From positions 4,092,001 through 4,156,000 of the forward strand of contig NC_079889.1 in assembly GCF_029227915.1 (NCBI RefSeq): 64,000 bases of DNA, written 5' to 3'. Positions 25,758 to 39,966 of the stretch are shown here, in pieces (position 1 is the first letter of the stretch; each line of letters starts with the position of its first letter). Both the position numbers and the translations under genes were made by a program. Source of the stretch: Hydractinia symbiolongicarpus (taxonomy: Eukaryota; Cnidaria; Hydrozoa; Anthoathecata; Hydractiniidae). Under the pieces are notes generated by a model. That model was given only the letters and a program-made list of their open reading frames with translations, had not been told where the DNA came from and made no database searches.

Positions 25758-27204
25758 ACTGGCTCTTGCATACTGCTTCTATGTCCGAATTTTCCTTAAC
25801 CGCTAAAAGATAATATATCGTTCTATATTTTTATACCTTGAACAATTTTTATACCTTGAACAATTTATTTCGAAAAGCTTTCATCAAAAGCATTTCCTGC
25901 ACTTCATTGCAAGACATGTACAGTAACATTCAAATAACTTGCCCAAAGTCTACATTATCACTTATAAAAATTGTAAAGAGTACCTCTGTATTTGTGTTAT
26001 TTAGTATACTTTAAGCAAGTTAATTGACAGATGTTTTATTCATACTGGCAACGCTCGGTTGTTGAATTATACACTCTCGTTTGAATACCACGCTGTGAAA
26101 ATGCCTCATATTCTGAATGAAATCAAATAGTTGTTTTTTAAGTGGCTTTCAAAAAAAGCAATCGAACACTTTACATGTGCCACTTGTGACTATCTGTTGA
26201 ACTTACGATATTTATATTTATATATTTGACATTATTGTATGAATATGCCAGAAAAACAAACAGAGCTAGTTCTGATAGAACTTGTACATTTTTTTTGTTT
26301 TTAGCTTGGGTAAGGATTCAGAGTATCCTATGTAAAGAAATGATGTTGTATGAATAAAGGGATGTCCGAAGACGCAAGAACATAATCAGACGCACGGGTA
26401 TTGTTTTTTTACCGCTTTCTGCTCGGGTAGTGGGATCCATATAAAAAAATTAAAAAGCCCTTGCAGGCTAAAAGATTTCAGATTCTTGTTCGCGTGTAAT
26501 TTTTAATATTAGAAAAGAAAACCCAGAAATTTCTATTGACAGTACTGCAGACCCAGCAAGTAAGTTCTGTTGAAACTGAAGAAAGGATTGCAGAAAATGC
26601 TGCTGGTGCATTTTTGACATGTTTTAACTGACTGTGACATTGTATAAATGTTTCTTAAAAAAGACAAAAGTTAGAACAAACAATCGTGTTACTGTTAGCG
26701 GGCAAAGCAAAGGTCATAAGTTTAAGATGCCCGAAGCGGTAAAAAAAAATGCAAGCTGATCAGACTTTAGAATCAGATGCTTGTAAAAAATTAACCTGTG
26801 AAAATCATTACTTTAAAACAATGCTGGGCTATAATTACATTCATAAGAAAGACATGAGGACGTTTTGGCATATCAATTTATTAAATATTATTGCATGTGG
26901 TGTAGCGATTTTTTGGAGATGTTTTATTATACCTGAGATATAACTAAAATAGTTATTAAGTTTAAGATATCTAAGATTTGACCATAAAGTTGGATCCTAC
27001 AAGTTTAAAAACAAAAAAAGCAATGGAAGTAGGCGAAAGTAACAAAAAGGTTATGACTACGTTCATCGGTTTGGAATTACCAAAAGAAACTAAATCCAAA
27101 ATGCAATTCCGTGCTATTTGTATTAAGACTAGCCGAGTCGAAACGCCGGGTTAAGCCACAAGTAACTGTGTTATCCCGCGTTGAATGCCTGGAAAAGCGA
27201 ATAA

Positions 27205-27960
27205 TAAGAACTGTAAATTGTGCCACACATTTGGCGCTTTAGTATAGTATGTCATAAATCGAGCGAGGCGCACAACATTATGGTGTTTCCGGTGCAATAT
27301 ATTTTTCAAAAAATAACTTTCCACAACTTTAGCTGAAAAAAAGCACAATTTACAACTCGTTGCTACCCTGTCATAGAGCAAAAACAGTTTGCCAACTTTT
27401 ATTATTTTTCAGAGAATGTTCCCGCTAAAAGTTTAAAAATAAATATTACTTCGAGCTGAGTGATTAGTACAGGCAAACAATGTCGCATAGGAATAACACC
27501 ATTTTTTAAAAAAAATTTGTAAATTCGGTAAACAGAAACACAAGAAACAGCCATTATTAACATTGATCTGACTTCTTAGTACAGGTAAACCGTGTTGCAT
27601 ATCCATATAGGCGTCAAACCCCACAGCTTCAATTTAAACAAAACAACAGGAAATAATCTTATTGAAGAAGAACTACTTTGTTCATCACTAACATACTGCC
27701 AAGCAGCGAGCGGGATTGTTAGTGATGAACAAAGTAGTTCTTCTTTAATATGATTTGCACGCATTATAATCGCCCGTCATGATCAGAGGTCTGATCGGGG
27801 TGAAGCATTCTCTAGTGAGAATGAAATACGGATGTTCTATGATAAATATTCACCTATATGTAAGGAAATAATCTGTTTCTAACAATGGGCTATGCGCTTA
27901 GTACAGGTAAACGGTATTGCACGTGTGTTTAGACGCAATATCCTTATCCAAATAAAAAAT
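27205..27960 (+). repeat. Second array of the same degenerate tandem repeat
   Basis: It repeats the landmarks seen at 22975-23790: tagtatgtcataaatcgag, aaaataactttcc, cttagtacaggtaaac near 27453, 27562 and 27885, and catataggcgt. Two adjacent blocks are 109 bp apart. A 28-bp hairpin has been inserted within the array. Confidence 0.5.
27665..27745. repeat. Perfect 28-bp inverted repeat with 25-bp loop
   Basis: The left arm 27665-27692 (ends catcactaac) is the exact reverse complement of 27718-27745 (starts gttagtgatg). The loop is GC-richer (gccaagcagcgagcggg) than its surroundings. No flanking gene explains it. Confidence 0.8.
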
Positions 27961-28095
27961 TTTTTACAACTTTGCGCTCTAGCTAAAAAGCAATTTTATG
28001 ATGTTAAGCAAGTTTTTATAACATTAATAAAAGGTGTTGCCACCTAAACTGCATTTAGTAGCTATAAGGAATATTGATTAAAAACTTTGTTGTAG

Positions 28096-28279
28096 CTACA
28101 ATCATGGCCAAAACCTTATGAAATTCTACACAATATTGACATAATCTAGCTAGCCCCCTTCACCCAGCTACAAAGTTGATGTTGAAACAAGACCAGCTGC
28201 TTATATCAACTTTGTACATGGGGGAAGGGTCGAAAGGCAGATCTAACAGGAATTCCAAAGGTTTTAGCCATGATTGTAG
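28096..28279. mobile_element. 184-bp inverted-repeat element (MITE-like)
   Basis: The ends ctacaatcatggccaaaacc and ggttttagccatgattgtag are near-perfect inverted repeats, with a second inner inverted pair (acaaagttgat / atcaactttgt) flanked by cccccttca / gggggaagg. Too short to code; typical size of a non-autonomous DNA element. Confidence 0.6.
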
Positions 28280-28882
28280 ATAGCTAGCAAGCCAAACTGC
28301 ATTTGACTACTTTTACTCTTTACCCAGGTACCTAAAGAGCTAGCTAGCCACAATCCCAACATAAAAATAAATAATAATATAACCCAACTTTAAAAGAATA
28401 AGAATTAATAAGGCTAGGCACAGCTTAAGCAGAATGCTGCTTTGAAATCTACGTTTGTAGATAGCTAAAATCTTAAAATTGATTTGTTTCAGATTTACAC
28501 ATGACTAGAAAACGTGATGATATTTTCATCTTAATATGTGAAAACATAGACGCAATAAAGAGAATATCTTAAACGTTCATAGAACTGAAATTTAGGCAGT
28601 TAAATAATTGCACTAACCCAATCAAATATTTCTCTTCGCTTCAAAAAACTTCGCTTTGCTTGAACTCGGTCCCCGTTTAGTTGAACGAAATCCGCCTCGT
28701 TAAAAACATCTGGAAACGAAACTTTAAAAGAGTGTCAAGCATAGCTTATCAAATAATATTAAAATAACAATTTACAACAATATTTGTGATCAAATGCGTA
28801 GCGCAGTCTTCATTCTTTCCGATTATCAAGATAAACAAGTCAGGTCGGACTTTAAAAGCGGCAATCGGTTAAAAAATCGGTC

Positions 28883-29397
28883 GAAGAAGAAGAAGAAGAA
28901 GAAGAAGAAGAAGAAGAAGAAGAAGAAGAAGAAGAAGAAGAAGAAGAAGAAAAAGAAGAAGAAGAAGAAGAAGAAGAAGAAGAAGAAGAAGAAGAAGAAG
29001 AAGAAGAAGAAGAAGAAGAAGAAGAAGAAGAAGAAGAAGAAGAAGAAGAAGAAGAAGAAGAAGAAGAAGAAGAAGAAGAAGAAGAAGAAGAAGAAGAAGA
29101 AGAAGAAGAAGAAGAAGAAGAAGAAGAAGAAGAAGAAGAAGAAGAAGAAGAAGAAGAAGAAGAAGAAGAAGAAGAAGAAGAAGAAGAAGAAGAAGAAGAA
29201 GAAGAAGAAGAAGAAGAAGAAGAAGAAGAAGAAGAAGAAGAAGAAGAAGAAGAAGAAGAAGAAGAAGAAGAAGAAGAAGAAGAAGAAAAAGAAGAAGAAG
29301 AAGAAGAAGAAGAAGAAGGATGAAGAAGAAGAAGGATGAAGAAGAAGAAGGATGAAGAAGAAGAAGGATGAAGAAGAAGAAGGATGAAAAAGGATGT
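28883..29397 (+). repeat. GAA/TTC microsatellite, about 436 bp, with variant tail
   Basis: Near-pure (GAA)n from 28883 to 29318, with single interruptions (aaaaag) near 28950 and 29286. A minisatellite tail follows, with units gaagaagaagaaggat to 29397. All purines lie on the plus strand, so the tract can form triplex DNA. The apparent poly-Lys and poly-Phe frames across it are artefacts. Confidence 0.97.
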
Positions 29398-31057
<1,660 letters not shown>

Positions 31058-32306
31058 ATTCGGTTTTCAAGTAAGCAAAGAAGTGACAAAACGTTGGGCG
31101 TTTAACTCTGCTCTAGTAACTTCATGCTAAGTATTTCGTGTTAAGAAAACTTTTCATTGATGTTATTGGATCAGCATGTGAATTTTTACCGTGATCATTA
31201 ATGCGAATTATGTGTGTGTCTGAGGTTATCTTGAGATTACAGCTGGTATTTTACTAACTTCAGTTTATATATTATCTAAACTTACCCTTATCTAGGATTT
31301 CAAGTGGAAAATTTTACTTGTGACGTTATGGTATGAGTAGTCGCGTATTAAACAAGAATTTAGTAAAAAAAATTTTTTTTAGAAGTCGAAAAAATTCAAT
31401 ATCATATATTTAACGGACGCAGGAATGCATCTTTATAAATAACTAATTTTGTGATGTGTCGCGCATGTACTTACCAAGAACGGAATCGCTTGTTAAGGCG
31501 GGCACCTGCGCAGCAGAATAATCCATATTTTTGCGTGGAATGAATTAAAAACGATTTTATTTTTTTTTATTATTTATATAGATTCCACAAAATCTCCAAC
31601 TTTCTCGAGATCTCCAGATAACATTAGTTAATATTAAAGGTAAAAAAGATTAAGAAGGTAAGAACGTGTCAAAGTGGTCAATAAATCTTAAACGTTTTTC
31701 TCATAATTTGTTATCTCGGATCTTACAATCAGCAAATTAATACGAATATTCACTCATCACAAATACATATTAATTGAATTATCTTAGGATAACTCAATTA
31801 ATATGATTAATGTGGTTTTGGAATTCTATACACATACACCTTGATGATTTCTTCTATTCACTTAATTTTAAGTTAGCCCTCTTAATCATTAGTTAAGTAT
31901 CCACCCTGAATTAGGATTTGAATAATCACAGAGCATAACGCAGTACCTACGACACTTCCTTTTAGAAGAAATATACTTTTTATTTTAGCCTATTTCTAAA
32001 ATGATTTAAGGTATCGTGTTCTTCTTTTGTGTTTACTTTTTAAAATTACAAAAAAATGCTTTCGCCCGAAAAATGCAATACATCCTTCCTCCGCAAAGTC
32101 TAAAAACTTATCAGAAAATATTTTTATTTGCAAGCCCCAATAGAGCTTGGCAAAGTCACGGAATTTTAGCACCTAATCACGTGATAAACAAGAATATACC
32201 CAATCAGAGGTTGCGGACACTTTAATGCTATTTTATTTAGTTTTCAAAAGTTATTTCTGTTGAGAAAGTGCTCAATACCAACAGAGATGAAGTGGAGCGC
32301 GATGTT

Positions 32307-32455
32307 AAAATTCAATATATTCGAAAATAAGTTAAAAGTACATAACTGTCAGTTTCACGCTGGGCGATTATAATTATAAAGTAAATAAAAGTAATCGCTG
32401 AGCGTGAAACTGACAGTTATGAACTTTTAATTTATTTTCAATTATATTGAATTTT
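32307..32455. mobile_element. 149-bp foldback element
   Basis: The left arm 32307-32370 and right arm 32392-32455 are reverse complements with only a few mismatches. The core ataactgtcagtttcacgct is shared exactly, and a 21-bp AT loop lies between. A palindromic MITE is the simplest reading. Confidence 0.7.
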
Positions 32456-33496
32456 GCTATTTTATTTATATATTTTAAAATAGAATTTATATAAATAAAT
32501 ATTGGACACAGAGGAGTCCGCTCTAGGTCTGAATTGAATTTGTATTTTGTGCATCTCATGCACATATAACCCTTAAGATTAACTTATTTAGCTATTATCA
32601 AGTATACCGTGAAGAATTTTGAGATGATACATCTCTTTAAGGCGAATTCATTTATTGATAACATGTATCTATTACGTTTTTAGCAGTTCTTCCTCCAAGG
32701 TAGCAGTAAGAATAAGGAGAGGAAGAAGGGCTCTTACTTTGACAATTTTGATTTCTTTCAATCTCACTAAAACAAACATACATAACCAAACCAAACGTAT
32801 AAAAAAAGTCACACGTAGTCTTTCAATTGTTTTATCAGAGAAAGCTAGCCAAGCTAAGAGATAATACTAAAATTGGTGAAAATATGATTCCAGCGCCATC
32901 TTGGGCCATACAAATTAATTTAAGCGAGGAAAACAATCATGCAGTAAAAACATTTCAATGCTACTAAAACTTTTGTGTCCTGTTAAAAATTAGAGTCGAG
33001 CTTTTTGTGTTCTTTCTCTGTTAAAGGAACTATTGGTATCACACGAGCTTCTGAATAGATTAAAGTTTACAAAATATGGATATAATAGTCAGAAAAAAAT
33101 GTAGACGTATTTGCTAATTATGCCATTTTTGAATTTTTTTGGGAACAAGATAGACAATTCTTTCAATATACCCCAACTCAAGATTGTATAGGGGTAAAAA
33201 AGAGACAAACAAATTTTTAAGAGCTAAGTTTCAAGAAACTTGGGAAACCTGCGTTCAAAATTGATTTGCTTCTGTCATCTCTACTTCACATTAGCAATTG
33301 TACATAAAGAAGGACATTGTAACTTTATAACAGGTATGTTGCATGCCTTATTCTGCCACTGAGCTACTCCCTCGTAAAATATAGGAATATGAAAACACAT
33401 TGGAGCATCCGAATGCATATCTAGAAAAATATAAATCAAATGTAAGTTAAACAGGTCTGGTGAAATGAAAAAGTGTGCATAATAGAAACTGCAATG

Positions 33497-33578
33497 TCAA
33501 CAACAACAACAACAACAACAAACAACCACATTACACAACAACAACAAACAACAACAAACAACAAACAACAACATCACA
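33497..33578 (+). repeat. CAA/CAAA-rich simple repeat
   Basis: Runs of caacaacaacaacaa and caacaaacaacaaacaac. Low-complexity sequence with no coding content. Confidence 0.85.
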
Positions 33579-34396
33579 TAACGATGGGATTCTAAAAAAC
33601 TTAAAACACCAGTTGCATTGATCTCAACAAAGATTGAGCGTTTGGGAACATACGCTTAGTTTGATTAAACCTTTCATGATAAAAAACAAAGGTTTATAAC
33701 GGTATGGTTCATTAATTATATTGGTAATTACTCTAGTAGGAGTGCATACTTGCTTAATATAAAAACCTTTTTTAAATCATTTATTTGGGAGGACAAAATG
33801 ACACATATGTTTTATTAAGCAAGATATTTTTTTACCTATATGTCCTCTTATGGTAGAAAAACTCAAACTCAACCTAAGATTAATAACTAAAAAAGAAAAT
33901 TGTCTAAATAAATAAATGTCGAAAATATGATAAATAAACACAATTCGTTTATCGCAATAATATGCTACGCCTGGTTATTTGTAAAACGGATGTTATCACG
34001 TCCCATTTGCTAGCTACACGGCATACCATTATCTCTATGAAATTTTAATTTTCAATCAAATTCTATTCTTCGCTTGTGACCTATTTTATTCTTGCCTGAC
34101 GGCAAATGTAAACATATCTACCGATATAAAACAGGAAAGTTAAAAAAAAATCATCTATTGACGAGTCATTATCGAAGTCATCAAAATGTAATAATTATTT
34201 TATGTCTGCGTAAGTTGACTTGTCTCACGCTGTAAACCAATGCAACGAATAATTCCCGTAGATTTTTCTCTTAGTATTACTCATGTACATTTTTGCAAGT
34301 GTGCGACCAGTATATTAAACACCACAATAAGCAGCACAGGATAAGTACAAATCTTCTACAAATTTTTATCGACTTAGATATTATATACACACTTAC

Positions 34397-37300
34397 TGGT
34401 GATCTCTTTTTTCGAAATACTGGTTTCTATTAAAGGATGAATATTTTTCTTCAAAGATTGCTCATCTGAAATTTCAGCCCGTGGTGTATATCGACATACA
34501 AAGTGTATTTTCCTGCATGTTTTCCCTTCATGTTGCACCTCCTTATAAGCGCCGCCACAGCCCACTTCAGTGGTACTTGACCAGAGGAACTAAGATGAAA
34601 TATATAGATTAGAATATAGAAAATATTTCCCAAGAATGCAACATATGATCGTGCTTTGTGTCACCCTCTGTTAAAAAATATTTAAGACCTTTTTTAGAAC
34701 ATGTTAAACGACCACTATGTTTTTCATATCATCTTGTTGCCATTGATGTATGCACATATTCCTGTCTAATAGCGTCCACGCATGGTCGCTGGCGCCTATA
34801 CTTCGAAGCACTGCATGCAAGGTCATAGAATGAGAAAAATGTCTGAAAAATTCAACATCTTTCCAAAATCAGCATTGGACAAGACGTGTATTCAAAACAT
34901 TGATTAATTGCTAGCTGAATTGATGCTGTCCTTTTCTGCAATATTTAGCGATAAACTAAATTTCCAAGGAAATTCTGTAGGTATGTGCAATTTTTAACGT
35001 TGTCATTCAAGGGAAAACTTAACATTAGATGATGAGAAATTTCACAAATCACACATACCTGTATAGCTTTTTCGACTAATTCTTTTTTGTTAATCACCTC
35101 TGTGGGCCAATCTTTTTGATCGAAATGCACTTGGTTGATTTCACCGTACCTTTAGTAATTAAAAAGTTAAGGAACAAGAATTGGGAGTGTTTCATTGTTT
35201 CTCCTTTTCTTTTAATGGTATTCAGGCTGTGGGAGGGTGGGGATGCCAATCTGGCATACTTTTATTATGGTTAACGGAATGCCCCTAAAACCCTCTCAAT
35301 TTTTATCATTTTAAAAAAAATTAAAAGCAAGTGGCACGCCACGCCCATTTTAACTGGAACTATCCCGTATTTTTCTTTTTTTATTATTTAAATTTCTTGG
35401 AAAGTGCGCTTATTCTCTCAATTCTAAGAATGTGTGTTCCTACGCCCTTTGTTTATTTAACACCCAAAAATATATACGCCAAAAAAAATTGCACTCAAAA
35501 AATGCGCCATCTAAACACATTTATTTTTTCCTTAATTTAAGAGGAAAGCAAGAAAAATTTCCAGCCTAAAAAATTTATTGCTGGAGGTAGCCTGATTTTG
35601 TATTTATTAATTTATTTTATTATGTTATTATTATTCGCAAAATCGATTGTTGCAATTTCTAAACCTCGATAGATGTACTTATAATTGGATTGCACATCTG
35701 TTGACTGAAAATAAGTCTGAAGTTAATTTTTCTGGTTTCTTATAAGAAAGGTGCAATTATCATTCGATTCTAGTATAAAAAATTATGCAAAAAATGTTTT
35801 AGAGCTCAAATTGGATATAAATGGAAACAAGTCACATAAGGATTATAATTCACTTACCATTGGTCTATTGCTCTTGAAAACAAAACTTGTGGCTTTTCTT
35901 GATAGGCGCATGACAGTAATGTGTAAATATTCTCGCCTTGTTTCTTCTCTTTGGCGAAACACGGATTTATTTCTGGAGGTAGCCCGAAACTTATCATGTA
36001 TCTAGCACATTCTGCAGCATCGATACCTAAAGCCTTACTACCAGTCAGAGAAGGAGTGTCTTGATAAAGATGTCGTTTTTGGTTATGGAATTTTGCACTT
36101 TCTTCAGGAGCAACTATAAGAAAGCAAAAAAGTTGGTATGGCGTTGTGTAATCATAATACACAAAAGCTCGCTACCATGCTGTGATGCTTTGTTCTCTTG
36201 TTTGTTTGTTTGTTTGTTTGTTTTGTTTTTGTTATTCGAACTGAAAATCATCAAAGAGGTGTTATATACGGTATTTACTGGAATGAGGAAGACACCCTTT
36301 AAGGGAAGGCAACTATTTGCAAAATAAAGATGGCTCTGAAAAATTATTTGTTTTTTTATTTTGGTTTTATTATATAATTTTAAAGATAACCACCCCTTTG
36401 TGTGTTCTATCACATGGTCGCCCGCTTTATAAAGATGAAGGAAAGCTCATTCGAGAGAAGTTCCTATTCAGTATTTTTCCTTAAAAAGGGAACAGTCTGT
36501 AAATTAGAGGGCGCTAAATCAAGGGAGCTGTGCTCATTCGTTGTTGTTTTTTAATACAAAAAGGAACAGTCTGTAGACTGGTGGCGCTTAATTAAAGGAG
36601 GTGAGTTCATTCGTTATTTTTTACTAAAAAGGGAGCGCCCCTAAGAACAATCATTTAAAGTAAGCGCTTATTTAAGACCGTTCATTAAAAAGCGAACGAA
36701 TTATAGAGAAAAAGTGCTTATTTCTGGGAAGTGCTCATTCAGGATTTTTTAACCAAAAAAGGAACCCGAGGCGCCCATTCAAGCAAATACGATGGCACAA
36801 TATCCAGAAAACTAAGTTTTGGGGGAAACAAATTTAGTTAAGTAAGAAATCTCAATGAATTTGACTACTTCTTTTACAATAAAGAAAATAACTTACTCGT
36901 GAATCTGTTCATCGCAGCATCTAGTGGTGAAAAAAAGAATGAAATACTTACATAAAGGATCAGAAAAATGAATTAAATACAACAAAAATACATCACTTTG
37001 TCATTGTTTTTTGTACACTGTTGACGAATGCAAAGATTTTGTATAAAAAAACAAGAATTGTGTGCTTTCCATAAACTATTCTTGTTATTCACGAATTCAC
37101 ATTGAGAATTATATAGTAGCGCCCACTATATAATTCTTGTATTTACAAAACCTCGTAAATGCGTGAAAGATTTTCAGGACAGAAATTCTAATTCACAATT
37201 TATATATTTACTTAATGAAAAGTCAACAAACTGCAAAGATGTTTTTTATACCTGCCTATCTTGAGTAACTTGGGCAATTATTAGGACTAAACTGGAATTT

Positions 37301-38869
37301 ACACACTAAGCGGGGAATCTAGCTTCTAGGTTAGTTCTAGTTAGCCTGACTCACGTTTAATACTATATGGTATATCCTTTTTAGGCATTGAAAATACGGG
37401 AGGTATAAAGTATCGGTTGTCCACAACTTCTAACAGAGTTAAAGTTACGATATAAAATTTGGCGCATTTGTGTGGTGAAACACAGAAGAAATAAATTAAC
37501 ATTATACGTCAGCAAATTTTGTGCACGTCATCATTAATTTGAAAAGCGGAAAACATATTCCGGTTTTTAAGTATGGATAAGTGCTCACAACATCCAGAAA
37601 AAATCCGACATATTTTATTTATCGGAAAAGAATCTGGAAAATTCCAGGAAAACGGATTTGACATATGACAAAACTTAAATAAAAAACATAAACACCTTAT
37701 GAAACATTTATGCCCATATGACTATGATATCAGAAGTTTCCGTTTTCCGACTTCAATAAGTCGTGACGTCATAGATGGGTGTAGTTGGAATTTTTAAATT
37801 TTTCAATTATAAAAATATTAACAAAGTTTTATAACAATTAAGCAAGTATTTCAGAAGATAATAAAATCTGAATTTAACGCCAACAATTTATTCCACCCCC
37901 GCCCCTGCCACTCTCTCCTTATTAAATATGATTTAACCAAAGTAGCAAACTTGGGAGGATTAAATTCTTAACGGTGTTTAAATATCCCTACTGCAAAAAT
38001 AAGTAAATCAATAGTAGAAGACACAAAGAAATTCTTAAGTAAATTCGTAATATGTTACCATGGCAATATCTGATACAAAGACAAATTTTTTAAATCTTTA
38101 AAAAAAAAAATGATTTTTATGCTTTAGACAAAGGGAAATACATACTTATCTCATTTTTCTAAAGAAAATTATGTCCTTATTGTTACCTTTCGCAAATTGT
38201 AATTGGTCTCTTTGATAATAACACGTGCGTTAATATTACGCCTACTTTTGAAACCTATTAAAACGCCCAACCTGGATTACAAATAAAAATGCCTGCCAAT
38301 CTCTTTTGTACAAAAAATAATTTTCTCAAACAGAGTTGCTTTGGGAAATCAGATAATCTGTCATATTTATATGATAGGCCCTTGAACTTTTAAAGCAAAA
38401 TGTTGTGGAGAAGGGACTTTCCCAATGCTTAGTACTCTTTACCAGGGCATAAAAAATTTTCTTCTTATATTTGTGGTGACGTCTGTAATTTTTCCATATG
38501 TTTTTCTAAACTATTAAAAGTAACTGATGTTTTATTTTCGTCATTTTTTAGGACATTTTTTCACTAACAGTTAGAAATATATTAAAAGTAAAAAAGGTAA
38601 CAGAAACAGCATTTACGTTTAGAAGTTAGCCAGTTATGACAACGCAACTGTAATCTACCATCTAAGTGTGCTAAGCTACTATCCATAAATGACGTAAGAA
38701 TTTCCTGTATAGAATTCTTACATATTAAGATTTTTAGTTACACTTCATTAGATAACCAACAAGAAGTTATAATGCATGAAAACATACAAAATATTGTACT
38801 TTAAACAACAAAAAAAACCTCACTTGTAAGCTGAAATGTTACACTCAAAAATACGATCCAAATTTCCAT
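34397..38869 (-). CDS. CAP-C: divergent CAP-domain secreted protein, 3' end not found
   Basis: Predicted exons: 38824-38869 (signal peptide MEIWIVFLSVTFQLT), 36897-36920 (24-nt micro-exon), 35858-36113, 35059-35149, 34397-34589. All GT-AG junctions keep phases 1,1,2,0,1, exactly as in CAP-A and CAP-B. CAP marks kept: FHNQKR, KQGENIY, WYGE, FLWSSTTEVGCGGAY, FVCRYTPRAE. The GHVTQ strand that supplies the second His of the CAP tetrad reads EKAIQ here, so that His is lost. Exon 5 is longer (193 versus about 152 nt), with an extra Lys-rich end, and the ShKT exon was not found. Secreted, divergent paralogue or decaying gene; at least 203 residues. The signal and micro-exons rest on phase and position. 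Confidence 0.62.
36196..36780 (+). repeat. GTTT run and diverged gcgct-type tandem units in the CAP-C intron
   Basis: (GTTT)n at about 36196-36230. From 36470 units recur: aaaagggaacagtctgtaaa, gggcgctaaatcaagggag, gctcattcgttgtt, in two clear copies about 100 bp apart and several broken ones (gcgcccc, gcgcttattt, gcgcccattc). They lie between micro-exon 36897-36920 and exon 35858-36113. The related motif gtcgcactaaattagagga appears near 46500 and 46840. Confidence 0.55.
37112..37144. repeat. Short palindrome in CAP-C intron 1
   Basis: agaattatatagt and its exact reverse complement actatataattct, separated by seven GC-rich bases (agcgccc). Confidence 0.6.
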
Positions 38870-39807
38870 CTTTGACTTGTCGTTAAACGTCTTACCAATC
38901 AAAATAACATGCACCTTCTATGATACTATTATCTTCCTCTTTTATAGAGAAATCTAAGAAAAATTACCAGCAGCTGGTTCAAGGTGGTTTCTCACTTTAA
39001 AGCTGCGCCACTTAAAATTTCAAAAAAACCATTAATTATTACATCCCTTAACGATTTTGAATAATTTCTAATTTATAGATGTAGCCAAGTGAAAGATGAC
39101 ACATTTTATTGTCGATACGCCCATAATTAGACAAGCAATATGGAAGTACAAGGTGGTATATTTTTACAAAAATAGATATCTTTGTTAAGGAAAATAAACA
39201 AATTTTGAAGCATATTTATTGAATCTCTAACATTTCTCTGTCTCGATAGCTTGTTCGATTTCACCACAAAATCATAAGAAAAGCCGAAGTTTGATTTAAT
39301 TATAAACCGCGATATTTTAAAGTGCAACATTTTGAATACAACGATGTTAAGGAAAATATATCCTCACGTTTTTTATCCGTGCCCTCAAGTCTTAAAAAAC
39401 AAATTTTAGGATTGTGGCTGCTAACAAACAGCTGTAATAATGCTCTTCTGTCGAGATTTATATTCAGTTTTGGTAAAAATATTTTTATGCTATCTGGCAT
39501 TATCCTTATTTTTTTGTGCTGCATTCACCAATCCGGTTTTCACTAAGCTACAGCTAGGTTTGGACTACATCTCGCTACATAGCTACAACAGTTGAGTGCA
39601 ACTGTTGTAGCTATGTAGTTCCGTTAGAGAACGTTTTCCTTTTGTTAAATTTCGCTACACCTTTTTAAAATCTTGAGTTAAGCTTTAAGTTAATTTGCAG
39701 CGTTTTAAATTTCCCTTGTAATTGATTTCAGTATCAAAAAAATTCTGAGCGACTTTGTTAGCTATATTTGGAAACGACAAAAAGCCTTTGTTTGTGTGAA
39801 AAACTTA
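38870..39807. other. Flank between CAP-C and the candidate transposon
   Basis: No supported exon. Contains a perfect 19-bp hairpin (39575-39618). The promoter of CAP-C would lie near 38870-39000; I see no diagnostic element. Confidence 0.5.
39575..39618. repeat. Perfect 19-bp hairpin with 6-base loop
   Basis: The left arm ctacatagctacaacagtt (39575-39593) and right arm aactgttgtagctatgtag (39600-39618) are exact reverse complements around gagtgc. It may be a minimal foldback element. Confidence 0.8.
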
Positions 39808-39966
39808 CAGTGAAACCTCTCAATAGTGGACACCATCGAAACCTTAAGAAAGTGTCCCTTATAGAGAGGTGTCCGCTACATAGAGGTTCTTCCCAAAATT
39901 AGCTCAAATTTCTTCAAAACCCATCCCGGGGCTATTAGGGTGTATTGAAATCGACCGTAATCGCTG

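Larger units (their letters stand above)
25758..28882. other. Upstream flank of the giant gene; repeats only
   Basis: Holds a tandem duplication of tttttataccttgaacaa (about 25828-25862), which would lie close to the promoter of the giant gene. It also holds the second degenerate array (27205-27960), a perfect hairpin (27665-27745) and a short inverted-repeat element (28096-28279). No supported coding exon was seen; the small frames at 26749-26943 and 27151-27764 have no family content. Confidence 0.5.
31058..34396. other. Intergenic region downstream of CAP-C
   Basis: No complete gene seen. Contains an inverted repeat near 31766-31806 (catattaattgaattatc / gataactcaattaatatg), the 149-bp foldback at 32307-32455, and a CAA-rich tract at about 33497-33578. 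The last exon of CAP-C should lie here or beyond, but I could not find a six-cysteine ShKT exon on the minus strand. Confidence 0.5.

Noticed and set aside
26749-26943. 64-residue plus-strand open frame
   Set aside because: No family content; the frame length is expected by chance in this composition.
33221-33345. tRNA-like A box (tagctcagtggcaga, minus strand)
   Set aside because: The only B-box-like string nearby is on the other strand or too weak, so a SINE or tRNA cannot be supported.
34320-34396. Possible last exon of CAP-C reading KDLYLSCAAYCGV then stop
   Set aside because: It would require an intron of only about 40 bases and lacks the six-Cys ShKT pattern.
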